Below are positions 14,741 through 35,282 of a stretch of 64,000 bases of DNA, one piece after another. Where the stretch lies: assembly GCA_000469685.2 (NCBI GenBank), contig LS997565.1:37831019-37895018 (forward strand), read 5' to 3'. How positions within the stretch are numbered: position 1 is the first letter of the stretch; each line of letters begins with the position of its first letter. The notes under the pieces were generated by a model. It was not told the origin of the DNA. It did not search any database and saw nothing but the letters and a program-made list of their open reading frames with translations. The DNA comes from Haemonchus contortus (lineage: Eukaryota; Nematoda; Chromadorea; Rhabditida; Trichostrongylidae). A program made the position numbers and the translations under genes.

Positions 14741-16579
14741 TTTCTTGATGGCTTTTCAGCCATAGGTTATTAGTACCTGTTCAGTGAAATAAGACGATCA
14801 GCAAATATCGGCATTGAACCGTGACGCGATCTTCATTCCAGAACAGTAAATGATAAAACGTCTAGTTGGAACGAGCATGAGAACTCCTCTTAAGTGCAAG
14901 AGGTGAATGAATTTGATTTCCATAAAAACTAATGGAGATGCTTAGCGTTGATACACATTTCAAAACATGCCACGCCTAATTTCGAATTCAAGAAGTAGAA
15001 GCCTTCCTTAACGCTTCTCAGTCCAGTCCGCCCCTGCAAAAATGGAATTCTTTCTGAAATCATCTGTTTGTCCTGGTAATATATCCATTTATAAATTATG
15101 ACTAGTTTCTCAGTAACTGCAGAGAGCTGTGAAGCTCAGTTGGAATTTTGTTGAATCAAAACTTGGATCACAATTCAGCCTACATTACCAACGACCTGGT
15201 CACCTATCCTCTAAGCAACCCAGGAACACGATGTTGTCCGCTCGCAGCACAATCCTCGAACACCGGTTTCATGATGGTCCTTCCGTACTTTACTAGTTTC
15301 CGGCCACACTTAAAAACTAGTCAGTCAACTAGCTGCTTTCACTAAACCCTCACTGAAGTTGCCGTTACCATCCGGTTGTGGGGCTATAGTATCATCTAGC
15401 TATTGACTAAGATTTCAAGAGGATTACTAGAAAAACCTTGCACTCTTTCTACGGGTTTTCTTTCCAACACATTTATTTTCCCCTTCGAGTAAACAGTGAA
15501 TTCAGTGCTTGCCTGCCACCGATCCAATCGGCTTCAGACTTACTGTGTGACCGACAGAAGTGATCGCGATGGTGGCGGTGTTCGCTCAAAGCCGCAGACC
15601 GGTCCATCCGTCTGCTTTCCCCTCGCCACCACTCGTCTTATTTGCGTTCTTTCCAGACCTTGATCCCGTTTTTATCGCGATTCTCCATAAGATGGCGGTT
15701 CAGATATAATGGCACGAGATTTTGCAACCAACTCTATGAAATTCAGTTTGTGTTCTGATGGATTACTTCCTAACTTACTTTAGCAGATTCAACTACTATA
15801 TTTAGTTCTCTTGCTTCTTTGTGGGGGCCTTCCTATATCTATGTAGTGCTGTTATTGATAAAATGGTCATCAATGGAAGGAATACAAATTTTTCTTCCCT
15901 GATTCACTTCGATTTGCCAAACAGTAAATGTCACGTGCCTTATTTTTATTGAGAGTTTTGAATAGGAATTTAACTGTAGTTCTTAGTTCAATGACATTCA
16001 AGGATTGCTCAGAACTTTTAATGTAGTTCTTAGTTCAATGAAATTCAAGGATTGCTCAGAACTTTTAATTGGGTGATACGATAAATTAGATATTCTATCA
16101 GTGGGCCTACTGACAACATATCTTATTGTGTGGAAGATAACTTGCACTAGTAGTAATATAATTAGGTGACATGTTAATTAATGTTTAGCGTGCACATTCA
16201 ATATGCTGTCTTTAAATACCTCCCCACCCACAAATGGACGTGTTGACCCCAGTGAAAGGGGTTCATACGACAATGGATCTGTATTAGTGTTCAAACATGT
16301 TAAGACAAAACCGAAAACCGAAATTGTAATTGTGAAAGCGATTCTAACAGGAAAGCACAGGTGTTATAGTGGTTTGTGATGGAATCAACACGTAAAATCT
16401 TGTCTCATGATCCGGTTTTTCTCGTACTTTCCGTACGACCTTTATAATCTATTCCTAAGACAAAGGTTGTACGTGATGGGTTCGTAATGGTTATTCTGAT
16501 GTTCAAATCCCGAATAGGGGATGGAGAAAAAGGAACTGAGTGGTTAACTGGGAAATTCCCGCTATTCCCCCTGAGTTTT
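14741..16579. other. Gene-poor interval
   Basis: No gene recognised. It contains one short tandem duplication (listed next). The remainder is unremarkable AT-rich sequence. Confidence 0.4.
15975..16068. repeat. Two-copy 47-bp tandem duplication
   Basis: Two adjacent 47-bp copies beginning TGTAGTTCTTAGTTCAATGA, differing at one base. The near-identity indicates a recent duplication. Confidence 0.9.
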
Positions 16580-16860
16580 CGCTGGTGTAGTGACAAATGA
16601 CCCACTACTACACACGCATGGTCAAGGGTTCGAATCCACATCGATGTCTGCCTAGGCCAACCAAGCATCCATCTCTTCGGGGTTAACTATACGGTAGCAG
16701 ACTTGTTCGGAAGGCTAAAAGTACTGTCTTGTACATCGGCTAGCCGCCGTAAGTTACCGTATAGGCTGAATACCCATTCAAAGCGTCTTACTGATTTTGA
16801 ATGTAGGCCAAATGCTGTGCGTATTCCATAGATGGAAATAACTGACGCCTAAAGCTTTAT
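16580..16860 (+). repeat. tRNA-derived SINE-like element, copy E
   Basis: Begins with a tRNA-like head (GGTGTAGTG for box A, GGGTTCGAATCCACAT for box B). It continues with the body shared by the other copies: CATC..TTCGGGG, a GGCTAAAAGTACTG block, ACATCGGCTAG, and a 3' part with CCCATTCAAAGCG and GATTTTGAAT. Its right border is fuzzy. Confidence 0.65.
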
Positions 16861-17462
16861 CTTTATCATTTTTTCTCATAACATTTACATTTGTTTTTTG
16901 ATCATTCTCATTCGATTCTTATTCTTTTGATATACTGAGCAATATTACATTGAACGTTGATTGTATCATTCGTCAGCTGAAATGGCGACCATTCGAATGT
17001 TGATTCCGATTAATAAGAGAAAACGTCAGCATTTTAGCTCCTTCCCGATTTGCCATTTTTCCTATTGAGTCATCACACGAAAGCTTCAGAGCTTTTGTTT
17101 TGGCAAAATACGTGCTATTAAATCCAAAAACAATTTCGGTGTTTGTTGCTATCAGACAGGAACATAAATAGCTGGAACCAGTTCGGATATCTGAGTTCTT
17201 GCCGCGTTTGACTACTGAGCTTTGATGTCTTTTCAGGAAGTGTGATTAGTATTAGTAGCGCCCATCTCATTGTACTCATTGAAATTTCTCTTTTTGTCCT
17301 GTACTAGTTGAAGAATGTAACTCATAACCTTGTAGATCTAATGGTAATTGACTATTTGCAATTTTTCAGTGAACAATGCAGCTTTTACGCTCATACACCC
17401 GAATCATCCTTGAGGCATAGCGCCGTTTTTCGTTACTGTTTAATCCCATTTTCCCACCTATA
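16861..17462. other. Intergenic, nothing recognised
   Basis: AT-rich sequence without coding or repeat signals that I can identify. Confidence 0.4.
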
Positions 17463-18345
17463 GGGTTGCCTTTTATATTTCGGGAATTGGAAACACTAGT
17501 GTAGCAATCTAGCAACTGACTCCACTATCGTAATGTTTGACTATTTTGAGGTTCCGTTGCAAAATTTGAGCGCAATTCGTGTTGTTTACACTAAGTTATA
17601 AGATTTTGTTTGGGCCAAGTTATGGGGTTGAATCGTGAACATTTTCGCGCGATTACTTTCTACAACTTTCGACGTGGACTAACTAAACAGCAATGCATGG
17701 ATGAACTTGGTTCAATTTTTGGTGATGAAGCTCCATCCAGAACCAGCGTTTATCGGTGGTCCAGTGAGTTCACCCGCGGTCGTAGTTCACTCGAAGACGA
17801 ATTTCGTGGAGGTCGTTCAAAATCAGTTGTCGTTCCGGAAACAGTTCATGCTGTGCACAAACTAATAGTGCGAGATCGTCATATGACCTATCGCGAGGTT
17901 GAGGCAACCTTAGGCATTAGTGGGATTAGTTTACATCCAATTTTGCATGAACATTCGACTGTAAAAAATTTTGTTGGCGTTGGATCCCACGCCACGACAA
18001 TGCGAGCTCCAACACATCGGCTCAAACAACCGCATTTCTGAGCACTCAAAACAACGATTTAACAGGTCATCAGCCATATAGTCCCCGGGTGACTTCTTCT
18101 CATCCCGTACGTAAAAAATAAAATGAGAGGTCAACGTTTTTCGACACCTGGAGAAGCCGTTGATGCGTTCAGAATCCATGTTTTAGAGTTACCTTAATGA
18201 GAGTGGCAAAAGTGCTTCGAAAATTGGTTCGAGCCCATACAAAAGTGTATAGATCTTAGTGTGGAGAATTTTGAAAGGCAGTCCAGCGATTTCCAATGAA
18301 TAGTATTTGTTCCTGTTCTCAAATCCCGAAATATAAAAGGCAGCC
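17463..18345 (+). mobile_element. Internally deleted mariner element
   Basis: An 883-bp element between TA dinucleotides with inverted ends that share TGCCTTTTATATTTCGGGA (17466-17487, and the complement at 18322-18342). It retains the start and end of a transposase gene of a different mariner lineage from the one at 8319, and lacks the middle. It therefore cannot be autonomous. Confidence 0.85.
17622..18179 (+). pseudogene. mariner transposase remnant with central deletion
   Basis: The N-terminal DNA-binding half is open for about 115 codons and well preserved: LTKQQCMDELGSIFGDEAPS, VYRWSSEF.RGRSSLEDEF, RHMTYREVEATLGISG and ILHEHSTVKNF. Immediately afterwards, in another frame, comes HDNASSNTSAQTTAFLSTQN, the block around the second catalytic aspartate. 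The first catalytic block and everything between are missing, and the part after YSP is scrambled. This is a deletion joint, so no active enzyme is possible. Confidence 0.85.
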
Positions 18346-18538
18346 TACGTAGCATTTATCATACGTGTAGTAGCGACAGGTACTCATGGGCCCTATTTAT
18401 TCGTTCAAGGGACAGTACCAAAACGCGAAGGATATCTTGCGCAGGGTAGCCATGGATTGTAAGTAAGAAAAGCACCTACTCTGAGCAGTACCAGATAAAT
18501 GTAGAAATTCGTAGTATAACTTCAGCGTAAATGAAAAT
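18346..18538. other. Spacer between mariner remnant and SINE
   Basis: About 190 bp with no feature recognised. Confidence 0.4.
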
Positions 18539-18790
18539 TTGGGCGGAGGTAGAGTAGTGGCAGGTGCCGCTCTATCTCGCACGCTTGGTCACAGGTTTGG
18601 ATCCCGGATCGATAACCGCCAACCATTCCTTACATCCATCCGGGGCCAGTTAATTGGTACCAGATTTGTCGAGGAGGTTAAAAGCACTGACTCCTACATC
18701 GGGTGGCCACGGCAATTTATGTAGAGGCCACATACGCATTCAATCGCCACTACGACTCTGAATGAAAGTTGAATGAGGGAGAGCATTTCT
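18539..18790 (+). repeat. tRNA-derived SINE-like element, copy A
   Basis: The head GGAGGTAGAGTAGTGGCA plus CACAGGTTTGGATCCCGGAT resembles a tRNA A and B box. The body contains AATTGGTACCAGA, AAAAGCACTGACT and GGGTGGCCAC, which recur in the minus-strand copy at 52480-52720. The tail GCATTCAATCGCCACTACGA is shared with several other copies. It abuts the RTE element, but the two 3' ends share no sequence, so dependence on that RTE is not shown. Confidence 0.75.
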
Positions 18791-18837
18791 CAGATTGACG
18801 GTCTGCTTCTTCTAGCAATAACAGTAGCAGATTAGTA

Positions 18838-21800
18838 TCACCTGTATCACCTGTACTCCCGTTGATCGTCGATTTCCTCGAGCGGGCGCCAGTAACGTCT
18901 CCATTCGTCCCTGTCCAGTGAATCGCGCTCGCTCGAGGGACACGGGGCAAGACATTCCTTTCGTTCAGAGCTTTCGTGAAGAAGTCTGACCATCTCGTTG
19001 GCGGCCGTCCTGGTGTTCGCTTGACGTCCCGAGGGATCCAGTCCGTAACCGCCCTGGTCCAACGGTCATCATTATATCGCATAACGTGTCCGGCCCACCT
19101 GATCTTCGATCTCTTGGCGTAATCAACGGCATCCCTGATCTTCGTTCGTCGACGGAGCTCGGAACTCCGGCTTCCCTTCTGCACTTGCGTGTATAGGGAA
19201 ATTTCGAGCATCGTCTTTTCCACACTGCGTTAAATGACGCTAACCGCATGCTCATCCTGCTTTCGTAGAGTCCAAGTCGCTGAGGCGTATGTCAAAGCAG
19301 GAAGGACCGCAGTGTCGAAAAGGTGAGCGCAGCCTGATGTTCTTCGTTTTCTTCACTACTCCCTCGATGTTCTTAAATGCTCCCCACGCCGTGCGTTTCC
19401 GTCTGCTCAGCTCCGGAGCTAGGTCGTTCATCATGTTGACTTCTCGACCTAGATACACATCGCTGGAGCATTCAGAGATAATCGTTCTGTCCAGCATGAA
19501 AGGAGCATCAGGTACCAATCCGTTTCGCATGAACATCGTCTTCCTTAAGTTCAGTCTCAAGCCCCGATCTTTCCACAAGCGTTGTCAAATTCGGCCAGCA
19601 TTTGTTCCGCCTGCTCGATGCTGGATGTTATAAGCACGATGTCGTCTGCAAAGCGGAGGTGATGTAGGAAGCGGCCGTCGACCTTCACTCCCATCCTTTC
19701 CCATTCCATATGACGCATGACGTTCTCGAGAGTGGCACTGAAAAGTTTGGGCGAGATGGTATCGCCCTGTCGAACCCCTCTCTTCACGTTGATGATGACT
19801 TCTTTATAGAATGGCGAGATCCTGGACGTGAAGTTGTTGTAGAGCTCACGAAGCATCCTTACATATTGAGTAGGGACACCCTGGTTGCCCAGGGCATCAA
19901 TTACCGCTTCTGTCTCCACGGTATCAAAGGCTTTCTAACAATCGATGAACGTAAGACATAACGGCATTTTGTATTCTCGCGACACTTCAATGAGTCTTGT
20001 AACGGAGTGGATGTGATCGCTTGTTCTGAACCCTCTCCGGAACCCTGCTTGCTCGCATGGCTGCCCTTCATCTAATATTCTGCCAATCCTGTTAAGGATG
20101 ACTCGTGTGAAGAGTTTATAGATCACAGACAGCAGGCAAATTGGGCGATAATTGTCAATGTCGTCTGGATCTCCCTTCTTATACAGCAAGACGGCCTTGC
20201 TAGTTTTCCACGAAGTGGGCACTTTGCATTGCGACAGGTACCGCGTGAAAAGCCGGGCCAGGGTTTTGACAATGACTGGCGGAAGGCTCTTCAGATGTTC
20301 TGCTTTGATCCTGTCGGGACCGGGTGCCGTACCATTCCTCATCGACGTGATGGCATGTCAAATTCCGGAAGGGAGAACTGAAGGGACGACGTATCCGTCT
20401 TGCCTAAGATGGCAGGTAGGCATGTAGTGTGGCTGTCGAAGAGATCAGAGTAGAAGTCGTAGATGACCTTCTCCATTGCCCTTCGGGATGCAGTAGCTGT
20501 TCTGTCAGGACGACGAAGGGGAGTCATCTTAGTCTTGTAATTGGCGAAGTTCCGTCGGGCTTTGCGAATGCTCTTACCGGCCTCGGCGGTTCGTCCATAA
20601 CTGCTGCTCTTCTCTCTTTCAGATCTTCCTTTATCGCTTCTCTGCATAGCTTCGCAAATTCGGACGTTTGTTGATGATTGCCTGTAGCTTGCGCGATACC
20701 ACGCTGGCGTATCAGCTGGAGAGTCTTCGAAGAGAGGCGTTTCTTGACATCTTTGAGACTCAGCTCTCCTGGCGCAATCGTGGAGATGTTCGACGAGCCG
20801 GTCGTATTCTTCATCGATGTTGTCGTTGACGGAATCTTCCCACAAACTCGCCAATGAAGCGAAGTGATCCCAATTGACCACAGTCTTGGGGCTTCGTTTC
20901 CTGAACTTCGCAGCTCTCTCTCCACGCACTGAAAAGCAGAATCTAGCGCGGAGGAGACGATGGTCTGATCCCGTGTAGAACTTCGGAACAACAGCGACGT
21001 GGGTCAGGCAAAATCTCCGATTGAGGATGATGTGGTCTATTTCATTATGGAACTGTCCACCAGGTGACTCCCATGTTCATCTTAAATGAGAGGGCTTCTG
21101 GAACTGCGAGTTACCATGGATGGTGTGGGTCGTTATGATAAACTCGGACAGCCTTTCACCCTGTTCATTCCATTCCACTCCGTGAGTCCCGATGTGAAGC
21201 CTTCAGCCGTTCTTCTGGGGCCAATCTTGGCGTTAAAATCACCGACGATGACCTTGAAGAAAGTGTGGTCTTCTCTGTAGAGCCTCTCCAGATCCATATA
21301 AAACGCTTCCAACTCCTCTTCTTCGTAGCTCGATGTTGGTGCGTAAGCAACGAAGATGATTAGAGCTAGGGTTGAGCCACATCTTCTTAATCGCAGACGT
21401 CCGATTCGGGTTGTTAAGCTTTCGTACGAATCGATGTTCATAGCCAAGTGCGTATTGACGAGGACACCTACGCCGCCGACGCCTCTACTGTCGCATGTTC
21501 CAAGGAACAGTTCTTCTCCAGTCTCAAATACAACGTGCAGCGGGCGATGCCTTCTCGTCTCGGTCAGTCCGATGAAGTCGTACTTGATCTTCCTAGCTTG
21601 CATCATCAGGTCTTCTATACATGCTTCTGATGCAGGCGTCCGTGCGTTGAAAGTACAGATCGCCATCTTAGTCCTTCTCCTTTTGGGCAGCCTGTTTTGG
21701 CCCTGAGATTTTAGCAGCCTCTCCCGAGCGGTCCTACCCAACGCTGCAGTATTGGGGGCTCCCTCAGGTTCAGGGGAATGAGGCCCATTTCTGTTACTGT

Positions 21801-21839
21801 TTTTGGCATGAATCCACGTGTAACTTGCCAGGCTCTAGC
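18838..21839 (-). mobile_element. RTE-type non-LTR retrotransposon, nearly full length, inactivated
   Basis: About 3.0 kb flanked by a perfect 12-bp direct repeat, AGCAGATTAGTA, at 18826-18837 and 21840-21851, the likely target-site duplication. On the minus strand the 3' end is a short tandem repeat (GGTGATACA twice) rather than poly(A), typical of the RTE clade. It encodes an apurinic-type endonuclease followed by reverse transcriptase. Matching target duplications at both ends indicate an essentially complete insertion. Confidence 0.9.
18850..21741 (-). pseudogene. RTE endonuclease/reverse transcriptase ORF, disrupted
   Basis: Reading on the minus strand, the endonuclease comes first (21741 to about 21133), with GLTETRRH carrying the catalytic glutamate, FVAYAPTSS and VIVGDFNAKIG. 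A linker follows. The reverse transcriptase (20342 to about 19557) has TAPGPDRIKAEHLKSL, NYRPICLLSVIYKLFTRVI, EQAGFRRGFRTSDHIHSV, GVRQGDTISPKLFSATLENV and the polymerase motif FADDIVLI. The C-terminal region (about 19223 to 18860) has [14 protein letters not shown] and [14 protein letters not shown]. It is broken by frame changes near 21130, 20930-20520 and 19560, and by an in-frame TAG at about 19935 in the FIDC-KAFD motif where one base change would give a lysine or glutamine codon. The protein would nick target DNA and reverse-transcribe the element RNA in place. Confidence 0.9.
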
Positions 21840-21851
21840 AGCAGATTAGTA

Positions 21852-22463
21852 GATGTTCCTAAATAGGCAATATAGAGTTTTTATGGTATCGTTTTGGTCT
21901 CTCATCTGCAGTTATTATACGCCCTTTTGTTTATGATGAAAAGTTTTGGTATCATTCACGTTCCTGTTGATAGTGGCTGTTCTTTTAACGAACTTGAATA
22001 AGATCTACATTTCCAGACAAGTTACTCGATTAACTAACCCGGATGACTCCACCGAAGTGGTCAGGAGTCCAAACAGGTATATCCTATTCGATTTACGCTT
22101 GAACTGTTCTCTGGAGAATCAAAAAATAAGCCTGATTGCTAACCTTTTTCTGGTACAGGTGGGTCAAATGCTCTACAGGATTTTGTAAAAATTAGATCAT
22201 CGCGCATGGGACGACGCCGACTTGTCGTATCGGGACCCTTCTCTTCGACAGACGCATTTTGATCCAGTCTTCCCTCTGTTAGCTTGACTTGCTTTGAATG
22301 CTTGTCAGCTTCCTTTCCCAGAAGAGACCAGAACTTGATGATCTTCCGAAATTTTCTATTCTATAAATAAATAATAAAGCTTATGTAGATTCTCTTATCC
22401 CGATAGAGTTGCGTTGAGAGCTCCTCTCATGCTTGGGGAGTTTCCTGCCCTCTCGTCGGAATT
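21852..22463. other. 5' flank of the ZIP transporter gene
   Basis: Probably contains the promoter and perhaps a 5' exon of the transporter. A frame at 21946-22156 begins with a hydrophobic VSFTFLLIVAVLLT stretch and ends at a plausible CAG/GTGGGT donor, which would suit a signal-peptide exon. However, no ATG lies in that frame, so it is not included. Confidence 0.35.
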
Positions 22464-32086
<9,623 letters not shown>

Positions 32087-34773
32087 TGGCCCACATCATC
32101 TCATAGCTCATTTCCCTCTACCTACTCACTGATCGCTACTAGTTTGCGGGTGTTTTATAATATTTTTTCTCTCGACAATAGACGATTAATAGCTGTGGCT
32201 ACTCAATAGCCGATTGTAAGTAACGTATAAATTTATGAATATGCGAATGTGCTTAAATTCTCATTATTAGTCGATTACTCCTCACGATATCGTTATTCTG
32301 ATAAATGTGTGTGATAAATGATAAAGTGCATTATTATTGTGATAGCATATGAATGATTCCACTTCCAATATGCTGCTTTTTCTAAATTTGCTCAAGCTCA
32401 GAGAATCCGTAGATATTGTGCTGAAAGGCTTTCTGCGAGGCCTCCAGAATTTCTAAAAGAGGACAAAGCTCTAGTTGTGTCCAGCTATAAGGCTTAGACA
32501 ACATTTTCATCAAACTTGGAATGTTTCCAATCGATATGATTTTCTTGAGTAGATGGAACACTCAACCGACTAACTAAGCAGTTGAAGGCACAGCCCACGA
32601 TATTTTTGAGGTGTTTTTTTTGCGAAAAGCGGAAATGTTGGGTGGGAATAGTTCATCGGTAGCGAAGAGAGCGACAAAATTCGCCGATTTCGAGAAAAAT
32701 AAGTCTCCACAAGGGTAGGGATAATCGAGGTTGGACGAGATTACCATGACGGAAATAGCATTGGAGGGATATTCGGTCGAGATTCCTGTTGTTGCAATCG
32801 CGCAAAGAACTGACTACATCATGCCAGACCTGTACAGGACTATGTACCTTCCACTGTCACTTTGTTTCATGACAAGTTGTTCTATCTCCCTACATGTGCT
32901 TCCTTGCGATTGGTGCAGCTACTACAATGCCGGTGAAATTCGTCCGAGAATACACACAGTACAATCTTTGAGCTATTGTAAGGCCCTGTTTAGGCTATCT
33001 GCACGTATGGCAGTGCCAAATACGGTATACAGGGATCCTATAATTCGTTCTAGCGAGTTATCTCAGAAGTCATTTTAATTGGGAACTGTGCTTTCAAACT
33101 GAAGGTAGGCTATATTGAACTCACTGAACTCACAAAAGGGTGCTGAACAAGTTCTTCTGAGTGTGTGCAGGGCTATAGTTTCTAGCTGTGAAGTTTTGAG
33201 GTACTATGATCCAAGTGGATTTTTACCTGGAAGATTTCCAGTTTGTTCGACTTTTACACCTCCTTCCTTCACCCAGGATTCATAAACAATTCACTTTGCT
33301 ACAAGACTTCTGTTTTCTGAACACCAACTTTCCGAGGCCTATTCCAAAACCATTTATCACAAAGTAAAGCTCATAAAATTTAGTACTCGTTTTAATGTTC
33401 AAATGATCAATGATGGCGAATGTGGATTGCAAGTGTGTAGTTGACCCGTTTGATTCGAGACGTTCATCCTCTTCTGGTTTAGTGCACTTTGCTAAAAAAA
33501 ATGCAACTTTCGAAGGGGTATGAGCATAGTCATCATTTCAAGAGAAATAAGAAATACATAAATATGCGACAAGCTACTTCATGAGGTGAGCTCAATACAT
33601 GTAGAGCAGGAAAATGATATCGATTTTGGGGCAAGATATGTATGTTGGATTTGTTCTCAATCATGTATACTGGTGAATTCAAAACGTAGTAAAGTGCACT
33701 TTAAACAAGGAGTACATTTGTTGGGGCAAAGTATGGGTTAGGAGTACGACTAGCAAAAGTGCACGTTCGAGTCCCGTCCGAGGCCGAAATTTAGTCCACA
33801 ACTCGCCAACCTTGTGAACCTCCCATATCGCGTACTGTAGCAGTTAGCAAAACATTCAGTCAGAATAAGTTTTTATTTTTTCCAAATGCTTCCGGAAATC
33901 ATTAGGAAGGCTTCAAACGAGAGCATGATACAGGGTTTACGTTACTGCACTCCTGCATGCAAGCGGCTTTAACTCTCTCTTGAATTGTTGACCAGTCCAA
34001 ATTCGCCTGACTTTGGTCCTTCTATTGCCCGAAAGATCTTCCTCGCAGAAGAATTTCGCTAACGATTCAATGCCCAAGATAAAATTTCGGTTTCCCCTCC
34101 ATACATAATTCTGGGCTCTGAAATAGAAGAACCGCTGCATCATTCGATATTATAAAAATCAGTTGAGGATCTCCCCTAACAAATCTAGAGAGTCAAAGAC
34201 TGCTTTTTGCTCAAACTGCACAATTTCCACTATTTCCCCTCACTTCACATTCTGTGAAGATGAGGGAGCTCTGTCTTTCCTAGTAGACCTCGACAGCCCC
34301 TGAAACTAATTTTCAGAAAATAGACAAAGGTTTTTAGGAAACACCCTCAACCAACATGGAATAGATATTGAGCGAAAAAATTTTACCCAAAGCTTGTGCA
34401 AAGCGTCAAAAGTCCGCTTCTTGCTCACCCTATAAGTGTGCGAAGACGTCATCGGAGAACAAGGCGGAACTTCTATTGCTCAGCGACCGGCACTTCGAAT
34501 GCATCATCGAGCTAGCGAAAAAAGGTAGCTGAACTGGTCAGGTCGGCAAGAGCCATTGCGTCACACATATGTAAACATGAGCCATACTACCGTCTCTAGC
34601 AACTCGTAGCATGTTAAACAACTCCAACTAGTCTCCATGAAGCTAGTCGTAGGAAGATGCGTAAGCTTCACGCTTCCTAGGAACTAGAAGAAAATGGAAC
34701 AACGGTGAAGGGCATAAGGAAGCGAGTCGCGAAGAATCTAAACATCGGCATCGGACGCTCGTGGGAGAGGGAT
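32087..34773. other. Gene-poor interval after the ZIP gene
   Basis: Contains the ZIP 3' untranslated region and no recognisable gene. A 115-codon frame at 32731-33078 and a 68-codon minus frame at 33937-34143 show no family resemblance. A B-box-like GTTCGAGTCCCGTCC near 33770 may be another SINE remnant. Confidence 0.4.
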
Positions 34774-34793
34774 GGGGGGGGGGGGGGGGGGGG
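34774..34793. repeat. Poly-G tract
   Basis: An uninterrupted run of 20 G within a purine-rich stretch. Confidence 0.9.
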
Positions 34794-34816
34794 AAGGGGG
34801 ATTTAGCAATAATGAA

Positions 34817-35282
34817 ATGAAAGTTGGCCAAAATAATATAGCTCTTCAGATAAAGAATTTGTTCTGGTTATTCAGTTGGCTTTTGATTATCGTGACGGTT
34901 TGTGAGGCTGATGAGGGGTGGGGGGAGGTTAGGGAGGGCGAGCAAAAAAATCTCATTCAGAAAGCGGAGGAGGATGGAGACGAGAGTCATATAGGTATAG
35001 GCGGCTTTCTCCAATATCGTGCTTGACTAATCCCGATAGTTAATAGGTCAAAATTTCATGGCTGGGAAGTACTGAATGAGATCGAGTTTCGCCCGAAGCC
35101 GATATATGGCCTATTGCCGAAGACTCGGAACCCTCCTAAAAACATTAAGTATTCATTAAGGCTCGAGAACATCATGAATTCCTTAGAAACCTTGTACGCG
35201 CCTATAGGACTGTTGGAAAAGGAAATAGGAAAAGAAGAGTCAAAAAGGAAGAGGTTGTCGGTCCTTGAAAACCTCATCAAAG
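34817..35282 (+). CDS. Possible small secreted protein, first two exons
   Basis: I do not recognise this gene. An ATG opens a frame with a good signal peptide (NLFWLFSWLLIIVTVCEA, about residues 14-31) followed by an acidic stretch. At 34994 it meets a G/GTATAG donor that joins in phase to an acceptor at 35039. The second exon (35040-35282) continues for about 80 residues with KRKR near its end, a possible prohormone-convertase site, then ENLIKG at a donor. Further exons probably lie at 35.5 kb, but two frames fit there and I could not choose. It may be a neuropeptide-like or other secreted product; the call rests on splice phase and signal peptide only. Confidence 0.35.

Noticed and set aside
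18539..18837. SINE copy A as a 3'-end parasite of the adjacent RTE
   Set aside because: Their 3' ends do not share sequence; adjacency alone is not evidence.
32731..33078. 115-codon frame downstream of the ZIP gene
   Set aside because: No ATG at its listed start, no family signal and no neighbouring splice sites.
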